This document shows positions 1 through 5,477 of a DNA stretch of 5,773 nt, piece by piece. Below the pieces are notes generated by a model. The model worked only from the letters and a program-made list of their open reading frames with translations, was not told the origin of the DNA and did no database searches. Position 1 is the stretch's first letter. Every line of letters starts with the position of its first letter. The position numbers and the translations under genes were made by a program. The stretch is from Ruminococcaceae bacterium UBA5579 (GTDB lineage Bacteria > Bacillota > Clostridia > Oscillospirales > Ruminococcaceae), in the NCBI GenBank assembly GCA_002425305.1, contig DILZ01000116.1, forward strand, positions 12,183 through 17,955. The letters run 5' to 3'.

Positions 1-1
1 G

Positions 2-1369
2 CTTGAGTTCCTCGTTATAATCCAGCATATACTTAATACCGATATACTTTATAATTCCGATAAGCCCGTTTATATAGTTGAGGGGCAGTTCGATATGTTA
101 TCGATCATCGAGGTCGGCGGAAATGCTGTCGCGCTCTGCACAACGGGCAAAATCAGAGAGTTTCTTTCTTTGGTGGGCAAAAAGGCTCCTGTGCAGCCGC
201 TCATTATAGCACTCGACAACGACAAAACGCACGGCGGCAATGCGGGAGAAAAAGCATCCGCACAATTAGCGGACGGGTTGACAAAATTGGGCATTCCGTA
301 TGTCAAGTATAATGTTTCGGGAGATCACAAAGACCCAAATGACGCTCTTGTCGCAGACCGCGAGGAATTTACGGCGGCAGTGTTGCGTGGCAACGATATT
401 GACAGTTTGCGTGACGAAACGGAAACAGCAGAAAGAGGAGAGTATATGCAAAACTCCGCGCTTTTTCATCTGCAAGAGTTTCTTGACGGTATAGGAGAAT
501 CGGCAAACACTCCGAATGTTCCAACGGGATTTGCAAATCTTGACAAGGTGCTTGACGGTGGATTATATGAAGGCTTGTATGTTTTGGGCGGTTCAACGAG
601 CCTCGGAAAAACAACATTTGCAATGCAAATATGCGACAATGTAGCGATAAACGGGTTTGATGCTTTGGTATTCTCGCTTGAAATGTCGAGAACGGAGCTT
701 ATGGCAAAGAGCATTTCGCGCATTTCATATGATACGGTTATAAAAAATGGATATGAAACGAGACTCGCGAAAACGATCAGAGGGATTACAGACGGGAAAA
801 GATACCCCTCTTACTGCCAGAAAGAAATAAGCCTGATAAATAACTCTATCAATGAATATGGAAAATATGCAGGTCATATCTACATAACCGAGGGAATAGG
901 CAACATTAGCACGGACAGCATAAGGGAAACCGTAAAACGACATATCAATTATACTGGTAGAAAGCCCGTTGTGCTGGTTGATTATTTGCAAATCATAGCG
1001 CCTTGTCAAGGCTATGAACGCTCAACCGATAAACAGATTATTGATAAAGCCGTTCTTGAACTTAAACGGATAAGCAGAGACTTCAAGATCCCCGTTATTG
1101 TCATATCGAGTTTCGGTCGGGCTAGTTATAAAAAAGAAGCAGAAATGGAAAGTTTCAAAGAGAGCGGCGGGATCGAATATTCCTGCGATGTTCTCCTTGG
1201 ATTGCAAGCAGAAGGAGCAGGAGAAAGAGGCTTTAATTATACCGCTGCCAAAGACGGTGACACACGCAGCATTGAGTTAAAAGTGCTGAAAAATAGAAAT
1301 GGTAGAGTAAATCAGACGTTAAAGTTTTCGTATTATCCCGCGTTTAATCTTATCAGAGAGGGAGATTAA
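2..1369 (+). CDS. TOPRIM primase / DnaB-type replicative helicase, 5'-truncated
   Basis: The reading frame is open from the first bases of the window, so the gene begins upstream; the ATG at 95 is internal, within the TOPRIM fold. 455 residues are visible. The TOPRIM catalytic signature is present: VEG (Glu codon at 80) and the ALDND acidic motif (Asp codons at 215 and 221). After a linker comes a RecA-like DnaB domain: Walker A GSTSLGKT at 590-613, FSLEMS (H1a), Walker B VVLVDYLQ (Asp codon at 980), a VISSFGR segment in the H3 position, ESGGIEYSCDVLLGL, and the KNRNG arginine-finger loop near the C-terminus. Such fusions synthesise primers and unwind DNA at the fork in phages, plasmids and integrative elements. 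The missing N-terminus would normally carry a zinc-binding domain (inference). It heads the visible operon and overlaps the start region of the next gene. Function is confident; the host element is not. Confidence 0.93.
   Translation, partial: LEFLVIIQHILNTDILYNSDKPVYIVEGQFDMLSIIEVGGNAVALCTTGKIREFLSLVGKKAPVQPLIIALDNDKTHGGNAGEKASAQLADGLTKLGIPYVKYNVSGDHKDPNDALVADREEFTAAVLRGNDIDSLRDETETAERGEYMQNSALFHLQEFLDGIGESANTPNVPTGFANLDKVLDGGLYEGLYVLGGSTSLGKTTFAMQICDNVAINGFDALVFSLEMSRTELMAKSISRISYDTVIKNGYETRLAKTIRGITDGKRYPSYCQKEISLINNSINEYGKYAGHIYITEGIGNISTDSIRETVKRHINYTGRKPVVLVDYLQIIAPCQGYERSTDKQIIDKAVLELKRISRDFKIPVIVISSFGRASYKKEAEMESFKESGGIEYSCDVLLGLQAEGAGERGFNYTAAKDGDTRSIELKVLKNRNGRVNQTLKFSYYPAFNLIREGD
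1356..1364 (+). promoter_or_regulatory. Shine-Dalgarno pointing at ATG 1369
   Basis: The purine run GAGAGGGAG sits four bases before the ATG at 1369, good spacing for initiation there. That ATG reads only Met-Ile-stop (ATG ATA TAG). The neighbouring frame, opened by the ATT at 1365, continues into the 1461-1892 gene. The site therefore marks where the second gene originally began, and suggests a frame change just after the start. Confidence 0.5.
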
Positions 1370-1460
1370 TGATATAGAATTAGATTTCACACCTATATAT
1401 AGCGCGAAAGACAAAAGCTCCGCAAACGCTCCAAGAGATAAGCCGGCTATCTCTCGGGAA
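1365..1460 (+). other. probable N-terminal coding extension of the 1461-1892 gene
   Basis: In the frame of 1461 this stretch has no stop and reads as soluble protein (DIELDFTPIYSAKDK, then a basic linker). It contains no ATG, GTG or TTG; only ATT 1365, which overlaps the helicase TAA, or ATA/ATC codons could start it. One extra base between 1371 and 1374 would join the well-placed ATG at 1369 to this frame, for example as Met-Asp-Ile-Glu-Leu. Either an ATT start or a one-base loss explains it. Confidence 0.6.
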
Positions 1461-1892
1461 ATGCAAAACTTATCCAATGAAAACCGTGCCAAACTGAAAG
1501 AAGCCACTCGAATACGCGCGGAATATCAAAAGAATATACTCATCTCCGACAGCTTGCGATGTGAGATAAACAAGGGCTTGAAAGCGGGCGAGGATATATA
1601 CTCTCTTTTTCTAAAGGCATTAAAAGTCATCTCGCTGATGACGAGTGACACCGTATTTTACGATGTAGCCGAAAAGGATCTGCTTGCAATATATGGGGTG
1701 ACTTTTGAGAAACCGCCTGTATTGCAGATTGAGTTGAATGAGATACAAGCACGTCTGGATAAGCTCAGACAAGCGGCAAAGCGTGAAAACGATTCGGAAG
1801 ATATATCACGGATAAAAACAGCAATACAATATCACGAACGAGCAGCAGAGCAGATAAAGAGTAAGATTGAGAAATCAAATCAAGGAGGATAA
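1461..1892 (+). CDS. helical phage-element protein of unknown function; true start probably about 1365-1371
   Basis: The ATG at 1461 gives 143 residues. No Shine-Dalgarno precedes it, and the same frame stays open upstream through about 30 codons of plausible protein (IELDFTPIYSAKDKS) back to the end of the helicase gene, where a good ribosome binding site lies. The protein is therefore probably about 175 residues, and 1461 is only the first in-frame ATG. Residues 5-65 look helical; residues 88-137 are charged and heptad-like (IELNEIQARLDKLRQ and a following helix pair), suggesting a coiled coil. There is no signal peptide or membrane segment. It ends six bases before the next ATG, and its stop overlaps that gene's ribosome binding site. 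I do not recognise a characterised family. Its place after a primase-helicase suggests an accessory replication protein, which is inference only. Confidence 0.75.
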   Translation: MQNLSNENRAKLKEATRIRAEYQKNILISDSLRCEINKGLKAGEDIYSLFLKALKVISLMTSDTVFYDVAEKDLLAIYGVTFEKPPVLQIELNEIQARLDKLRQAAKRENDSEDISRIKTAIQYHERAAEQIKSKIEKSNQGG

Positions 1893-1897
1893 TTTAT

Positions 1898-2192
1898 ATG
1901 ACAAACAACCAGAATGTACGAATCCCGCCAGTTACTTCATTAAAAAACGGCGATAGAGTTATATTACTCACGGACAGAGTTAGGAAATTCCGATATAGAG
2001 AAACTGTTCGACAAGCATTCGTCCTCAACAATTGCACGTCTTAAAAGCAAGGCACGCCAGAAAATGATTGAGCTGAATACTCCTGTATGGAACTCCAGCC
2101 GTATAAATACCAAGGTTGCATATGAAGCGTGGGGATTGGATATTGCGGATTTGGAGCATAGATATAAAAAGTTGCAAGAACTGTCTGCGTAA
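1898..2192 (+). pseudogene. small helix-turn-helix-like protein, frameshifted at an A6 run
   Basis: The ATG at 1898 follows an excellent AAGGAGG at 1882-1888. The start frame runs only 48 codons to TAA 2042-2044. The +1 frame is open from AAA 1944 to TAA 2190-2192 and has no start or binding site of its own; its first ATG, at 2064, lacks a Shine-Dalgarno. Joining the frames at the A-run 1942-1947, so that five As are read instead of six, gives a coherent 97-residue protein: MTNNQNVRIPPVTSLK, then TAIELYYSRTELGNSDIEKL and onward. Residues 24-55 (SRTELGNSDIEKLF followed by HSSSTIARLKSKA) resemble a DNA-binding helix-turn-helix; residues 72-95 are a further helical pair. I do not assign a named family. 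It may be an inactivated gene, a homopolymer sequencing error, or, less likely, a recoded gene. Its operon position suggests a small DNA-binding accessory protein. Confidence 0.75.
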
Positions 2193-2234
2193 GCAGGAGT
2201 TTATTAATTAAAATTAAATGGAGGTACTATTATT

Positions 2235-2834
2235 ATGGCTAAGAACGAAAAATACGGAAATTTGCTGCAAAAAGCGGCAGAGGCAGAGCAAGACAGATAC
2301 GGCAATCTGTATGAAAACATTGAAAACGCGGAGACTGACCGATACGGGAGCCTTGCCGCGCATTGCCAAACGAAAAACTTTTCCGCCGAAAAAACCAATG
2401 TAACGCGCAAGCTTGACAGAACGGACATTTCCCTTGTTTGGAAGAGTTTAGTATGTTTCAAAAGCTATGCGCCGCTGACGGTATTCGGTGATCTGATTGG
2501 AACGGTCAAGGACGTTATCGAAAAGACAAAAGCCGAGAACACCCAAATACCACAAAGTGAAATAAACGATCTCAAAAAGGAGATGCCCCGTTTTTTAAAG
2601 CGTGGTCTAGCAGGCGCAGCATTTGCGATAGGACAGCACGAGGGTAAGCCGTGCGCGTTTATTTGTTCAAGCGAAGCTGAGGCACAGGATATAATTTACC
2701 ACAATCCCCAAGACGGACTTCGTTTAACTAATTTCAAAGGTTTTTCGGAAGCGGTAGGCAGCACATGGCAGAATATTGAGAATTACAATCTCCTGCGCCT
2801 GCCCAGCTTTAACGTGTTGGTTTTTACATCTTAA
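2235..2834 (+). CDS. unknown protein with N-terminal 15-residue YGNL tandem repeat
   Basis: The start is supported by GGAGG at 2220-2224, ten bases upstream. The 199-residue product is soluble, with no signal peptide or membrane helix. Residues 6-40 hold three units of a 15-residue repeat anchored by Tyr7, Tyr22 and Tyr37 (KYGNL, RYGNL, RYGSL), with acidic Gln/Glu/Ala-rich linkers that look like amphipathic helices. A basic linker follows, then a folded-looking domain at about 65-199 (VWKSLVCFKSYAPLTVFGDL; RFLKRGLAGAAFAIG; PCAFICSSEAEAQ). I do not recognise this domain, and no catalytic motif stands out. It lies between the broken helix-turn-helix gene and another unknown in the same operon, so an early accessory role is a guess. 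The end may also be affected by a frame change: the +1 frame stays open from the stop to the next gene. Confidence 0.8.
   Translation: MAKNEKYGNLLQKAAEAEQDRYGNLYENIENAETDRYGSLAAHCQTKNFSAEKTNVTRKLDRTDISLVWKSLVCFKSYAPLTVFGDLIGTVKDVIEKTKAENTQIPQSEINDLKKEMPRFLKRGLAGAAFAIGQHEGKPCAFICSSEAEAQDIIYHNPQDGLRLTNFKGFSEAVGSTWQNIENYNLLRLPSFNVLVFTS
2250..2354 (+). repeat. in-frame 45-bp tandem repeat (15 residues), 2.3 copies
   Basis: Tyr codons at 2253, 2298 and 2343 are exactly 45 bases apart, each within a K/R-Y-G-N/S-L motif. Copies one and two share the TACGG core and a following Asn/Ser-Leu but diverge in the linker. The repeat is clearer in protein than in DNA, so it is not a very recent duplication. 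Confidence 0.8.
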
Positions 2835-2955
2835 ACACACCATCGTTTGGGGCATTCCGTACAGCGAAAGCAATAAATCACACGCTTTCCTAAATCGTAA
2901 CGCCCTCAAACGAAGATATTTTCATCAAGAACCATTAAAAGATCGGAGGTCAATT

Positions 2956-3327
2956 ATGACATCAACAAATAATATTATTACAGTAATTAAAGGTGCAAGG
3001 CTTATCGAGGAAAGCATAACGGATAAGGATATTCACGATAAATTTTTGCGCGATTTCTCGGCAACATTTGACAATCTTATGAAAGATAAGAAGTATTTGT
3101 ATATCTCGTGCGAGGGATTTGAGTGGGTACACATTTACGACACAGCCGAACAGTTGAACGAAATGTTTTCAAGGCAGGGTACCCATTATGAAGAAGGCGA
3201 GGACTTTGGCGTAGAACAAATCACCAAAGAAATCACCTATAACGAGTTTCTTGAGAAAGCAAATGGTGAGCAAATGAATTTTGGAAAGTATTCCTTGCTT
3301 GGCAGTGATTTGATATTTGATTTTTAA
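2956..3327 (+). CDS. hypothetical 123-residue acidic protein
   Basis: The ATG at 2956 follows CGGAGG (2944-2949) at six bases, so the longer in-frame reading from the ATG at 2776 is rejected as the start. The product is acidic and cytosolic, with no signal peptide, membrane segment or cysteine cluster. The first half has a beta-strand start (NNIITVIKGARL), a helical middle (DKFLRDFSATFDNLMKDKK) and a strand-like YLYISCEGFEWVHIYD. The second half is Glu-rich and ends in GKYSLLGSDLIFDF. The shape suggests a small mixed alpha/beta fold, but I do not recognise the family and assign no function. Its TAA lies 12 bases before the next ATG and abuts that gene's ribosome binding site, implying cotranscription and probably coupled translation. 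Confidence 0.82.
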   Translation: MTSTNNIITVIKGARLIEESITDKDIHDKFLRDFSATFDNLMKDKKYLYISCEGFEWVHIYDTAEQLNEMFSRQGTHYEEGEDFGVEQITKEITYNEFLEKANGEQMNFGKYSLLGSDLIFDF

Positions 3328-3339
3328 GGGGTGACATAT

Positions 3340-3666
3340 ATGGGAAGAAGACCGAAAAACTATGTTCCACCGCCCCCACTTGTTTCTTTTAAGTGTGTGC
3401 GATGCGGGCAAAACAAGCCGGAAACAGAGTTTTATGCCAACCGATGGAGTAAGATATATGTTGCTCAAAAGCGTGTACCGCTGTGTAAGAACTGTATACA
3501 GAAGCTGTTTGAAGAAAATACATACCGTTATGGCGAGAAATTGGCTCTCTACTTGACGTGTGCGGCGTTGGATATACCTTATATATCGACACGATATGAC
3601 AAGATAGTTGAGACAATTCCGCCTTTCACACTTGGTAAATATATCAAGCAGCTTCAAATAAATTAG
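3340..3666 (+). CDS. four-cysteine zinc-finger phage protein, stopped by an in-frame TAG
   Basis: ATG 3340 is preferred over GTG 3331 because the AAGGGG at 3326-3331 would overlap the GTG but is well spaced for the ATG. The 108 residues begin with a basic, proline-rich arm (MGRRPKNYVPPPP), then a zinc-binding module with Cys19-x2-Cys22 and Cys49-x2-Cys52 (CVRCGQ and LCKNC), then a helical region including YRYGEKLALYLTCAALDIPY and ending GKYIKQLQIN. The zinc module suggests nucleic-acid or protein binding; I recall similar small proteins in Clostridia phage and element replication regions but cannot check this. The TAG at 3664-3666 is followed in the same frame by 61 sense codons of good coding quality, so the intact protein was probably about 170 residues. 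As it stands it is truncated, unless the TAG is read through. Confidence 0.8.
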   Translation: MGRRPKNYVPPPPLVSFKCVRCGQNKPETEFYANRWSKIYVAQKRVPLCKNCIQKLFEENTYRYGEKLALYLTCAALDIPYISTRYDKIVETIPPFTLGKYIKQLQIN

Positions 3667-3852
3667 TTTAAAAACTGTTCTTTTGCGGGATCTGTTGCAA
3701 ACGGAGATTTCCCAACAGCAGATCATACAGGCGGTAAGCATTACGCAGCATCTGAACGTGTAGACGCTATTCAAGCGGAGGTTACGGCTCTGCGAGAGGA
3801 ATTGCGCAATTTAAAGACTAAACTCGCAGAAAGCGGGAACGCTCATGAATAA
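3667..3852 (+). other. C-terminal continuation of the zinc-finger gene beyond the TAG
   Basis: In frame with 3340-3666, codons from TTT 3667 to TAA 3850-3852 encode FKNCSFAGSVANGDFPTADH, then a GGKHYAASERVDAI segment and a heptad-patterned helix (AEVTALREELRNLKTKLAES), a convincing coiled coil. There is no start codon with a ribosome binding site, so it is not a separate gene. It is either a stranded pseudogene 3' end or translated by TAG suppression. Its stop overlaps the ATG of the 19-codon ORF at 3845. Confidence 0.75.
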
Positions 3853-3904
3853 ATCGAGTAAGACGTTTCTTGATATTAACATTCCATTTAAGGAGGATAA
3901 ATAA
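3845..3904 (+). CDS. 19-residue micro-ORF bridging the zinc-finger and adhesin genes
   Basis: The ATG at 3845 overlaps the extended zinc-finger stop (ATGAATAA), and its own TAA overlaps the next ATG (TAATG at 3902-3906), so it is coupled on both sides. It encodes MNKSSKTFLDINIPFKEDK. Its last codons contain the AAGGAGG ribosome binding site of the adhesin gene. Only a weak purine run precedes it. It may be a leader for translational coupling, or the surviving N-terminus of the gene that originally followed the zinc-finger gene, cut when the adhesin gene was joined here. Expression is unproven. Confidence 0.4.
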   Translation: MNKSSKTFLDINIPFKEDK

Positions 3905-4947
3905 TGGCTAATTTATACACGGATAGCACTATTGGCGATATAGTAAAAGTTGAGAATAATGCTGGCGAATATTATGAGATGATGATTATTTATAAAAAAG
4001 CCCCAGATGAAGTTTGGCTACTAGACAAGGTAGGCAGGGGGGAATGGGATTGGGATAATAGACAAGTTAAGTGTAATAATTTTAAAGATTCACTTATAAA
4101 GTCTGTTCGCGATAAAGTTACAGAAACAAGATTACTAGAAAGAGACGAGTTTAATGGAACAGGCAAAATTTCATTTTTTGTTATATCTGCCATCAAAGAT
4201 CTAGTAGGGGATTCGTACTGGTGGACTAATACCGAATATAACGAAGTGGGGGCATATGCCTTTAGTAAGTATGGCGGAACAAAAACCCACTCAAAAGACA
4301 AGACATACGAAATCCATTCCTTAATTATCCTAAACGGAAGCGAAGATATACCCGGTATCACATTACCCCCTGCTGTTATCTACATAGACATACCCGCATC
4401 TGTTGGCGACAGCTTCAAGTACAATGGCAAGCCACAAAAACCCGAACTGACGTATGATGAAAAGAATGTAACCGTAGTTTTGCCGTCAGATTATACCAAT
4501 GTCGGGCGTTATATGGGGATATTCAGGCTCAAAGACAAGGACAAAACTCAATGGAGTAGCGGTGGTATCGATGACATTTCATTCATTTGGGAGATTACAG
4601 GCACACCCATTGCAACAGGAGAGATCACCCAAAAGGGAACTCTTACTTATAACGGCAAGGAGCAAACTCCAAAGTGGAACAACTACGATCCCGACAAGAT
4701 GACGATTGGCGGAACTACGAGTGCAATAAGCAGGGGGGATTATATTGCAACCTTTACTCCAAAACCCGGTTACACTTGGTCTGACGGAACGGCGTGGGTA
4801 AAAGAAGTTAAATGGAAGATCAATCCAATGAGGATACCGATACCCACTTTATGCACCACAAGCTTTGAATATGATGGAAAACCGCATGAACCAGAAATTG
4901 ATTATCATGGATATGAGGATTATATTACAACTACAAGGAATTATTGA
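3904..4947 (+). CDS. phage tail/adhesin-like protein: DUF6273/DUF1566-like domain plus Ig-like repeats, probably C-terminally truncated
   Basis: ATG 3904 has AAGGAGG at 3890-3896, seven bases upstream. The 347 residues start directly with domain sequence (MANLYTDSTIGDIVKVE) and no signal peptide or membrane segment, which fits a virion protein better than a secreted one. Residues 1-150 resemble the DUF6273/DUF1566 C-type-lectin-like class found in tail and surface proteins: EVWLLDKVGRGEWDWDNRQV, then YWWTNTEYNEVGAYAF, then a final hydrophobic strand. From 171 the protein has Ig-like repeats of about 75 residues starting FKYNGKPQKPEL (171), LTYNGKEQTPKW (247) and FEYDGKPHEPEI (321), with GYTWSDGT and WKIN signatures in copy two. 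Copy three stops after 27 residues, with no continuation in another frame. Receptor or carbohydrate binding is inferred. Lying next to replication genes is unusual for a structural gene. Confidence 0.8.
   Translation: MANLYTDSTIGDIVKVENNAGEYYEMMIIYKKAPDEVWLLDKVGRGEWDWDNRQVKCNNFKDSLIKSVRDKVTETRLLERDEFNGTGKISFFVISAIKDLVGDSYWWTNTEYNEVGAYAFSKYGGTKTHSKDKTYEIHSLIILNGSEDIPGITLPPAVIYIDIPASVGDSFKYNGKPQKPELTYDEKNVTVVLPSDYTNVGRYMGIFRLKDKDKTQWSSGGIDDISFIWEITGTPIATGEITQKGTLTYNGKEQTPKWNNYDPDKMTIGGTTSAISRGDYIATFTPKPGYTWSDGTAWVKEVKWKINPMRIPIPTLCTTSFEYDGKPHEPEIDYHGYEDYITTTRNY
4414..4944 (+). repeat. Ig-like (MBG-type) protein repeats, two full and one partial
   Basis: Units begin at 4414, 4642 and 4864 (codons 171, 247, 321), spaced 76 and 74 residues. 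Each opens with aromatic-x-Tyr-Asn/Asp-Gly-Lys and a Gln/His-x-Pro pair. Copies one and two end in a Trp-x-Ile strand (WEI, WKI). The third has only the opening strands. Divergence between copies is high, so these are old domain repeats. Confidence 0.75.
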
Positions 4948-5108
4948 TATATGCTCATCCCCTTCTTTTAGGTGGTGTGGGCGTGAGTGATCTTTAAGTG
5001 CGGTCTGCCCGACAAAGCAAAACATCGGCGTTTTTTCTGCTGTTGAGCTTGTACTACGGAATTGGAATGAAAACTTCCGAAAACTAAACTATTTTTAAAT
5101 AACACTCT

Positions 5109-5139
5109 AGTCACTCGACTTTCGTTGGGTGGCTTTTGT
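5109..5139 (+). terminator. Rho-independent terminator-like hairpin
   Basis: An 11-pair stem (5109-5119 with 5124-5134, including four G-U pairs) closes a four-base TTTC loop and is followed by a broken T-run (TTTTGTGTTTGTG). It lies about 160 bases after the adhesin stop and would end the upstream operon. The interrupted T-run makes it a moderate rather than strong terminator. Confidence 0.6.
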
Positions 5140-5274
5140 GTTTGTGTGATGTTGTATGGGATAACATATTTCAGTGTTTTATAGAAAAACTCATCGGCCA
5201 ACTCATAAAACCGCATTATTCCGTAAAAATAAACAGAGAAATTCTTATCGGTGAATATACTTGAAAATTCGCTC

Positions 5275-5348
5275 TGTGACTGCCTTTTTGAGATTTTTTA
5301 ACGAGAAACTTCACTTTACCTTGCTAAACTGTAAAAAGAGCAGTTACA
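5275..5348. repeat. long stem-loop 1 (imperfect inverted repeat)
   Basis: TGTGACTGCCTTTTT at 5275-5289 pairs with 5333-5348 (AAAAAGAGCAGTTACA): 15 pairs with one G-T pair and a single bulged A at 5339, closing a 43-base loop. An alternative pairing uses ACAGAG 5233-5238 with CTCTGT 5272-5277, stacked near GTGAAT 5251-5256/ATTCGC 5267-5272; it excludes the base of the long stem. Confidence 0.6.
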
Positions 5349-5351
5349 TAG

Positions 5352-5429
5352 TGCGTTTTCAATCAATTTAACGCGGTAAATTATTAAAATTTATCGGAAC
5401 AACATTTTTTTGAGAGATTGAAAAGCGCA
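5352..5429. repeat. long stem-loop 2 (imperfect inverted repeat)
   Basis: TGCGTTTTCAATC (5352-5364) pairs at all 13 positions with 5416-5429 (GATTGAAAAGCGCA), with one bulged G at 5425. The 51-base interior holds a nested perfect AATTTA/TAAATT hairpin (5365-5382) and a further AATTTA at 5388-5393 able to compete for the same TAAATT. It starts three bases after stem-loop 1 ends. Confidence 0.6.
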
Positions 5430-5477
5430 AAATAGATTATTTTTGTTCTTTTATGAAAAATTTCTTTTTAAAACCTC

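Larger units (their letters stand above)
4948..5477. other. gene-free region with terminator and structured inverted repeats
   Basis: No ORF here has a start codon with a ribosome binding site and convincing protein on either strand. Contents in order: a GC-richer stretch at about 4970-5100 with an open but startless reading frame (reads NIGVFSAVELVLRNWNE) that looks like gene or repeat debris; the terminator-like hairpin 5109-5134; a small AT-rich hairpin 5149-5155/5161-5167; then an AT-rich block with two long neighbouring stem-loops at 5275-5429; then T-rich sequence leading into the mazE promoter. It separates the phage-like operon from the toxin-antitoxin operon. Confidence 0.65.

Noticed and set aside
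1942..1948. A AAA AAC, a classical -1 slippery heptamer, in register with the start frame
   Set aside because: A -1 shift here reaches TAG at 1954-1956 within three codons; the long coding frame needs +1, so classical -1 programmed frameshifting does not explain it.
2776..2955. N-terminal extension of the 2956 gene from ATG 2776
   Set aside because: It overlaps the YGNL-repeat gene in another frame, and CGGAGG at 2944-2949 clearly sets the start at 2956.
3331..3339. GTG 3331 as start of the zinc-finger gene
   Set aside because: The only Shine-Dalgarno (AAGGGG 3326-3331) overlaps it; ATG 3340 has proper spacing.
3169..3774. 201-codon open frame on the minus strand
   Set aside because: It lies opposite two genes with good ribosome binding sites, has a cysteine- and arginine-rich unprotein-like composition, and lacks a start signal.
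3904..5140. Diversity-generating retroelement with the lectin-like adhesin as target
   Set aside because: No template/variable repeat pair or reverse transcriptase is visible, and the lectin-like domain is N-terminal rather than at the 3' end.
4968..5216. 82-codon minus-strand ORF
   Set aside because: No ribosome binding site, runs through the terminator hairpin, low-complexity basic composition; treated as noncoding or repeat debris.
5230..5430. CRISPR array or tRNA in the structured region
   Set aside because: There are no regularly spaced direct repeats, and no cloverleaf with T-loop or CCA-like elements could be found.
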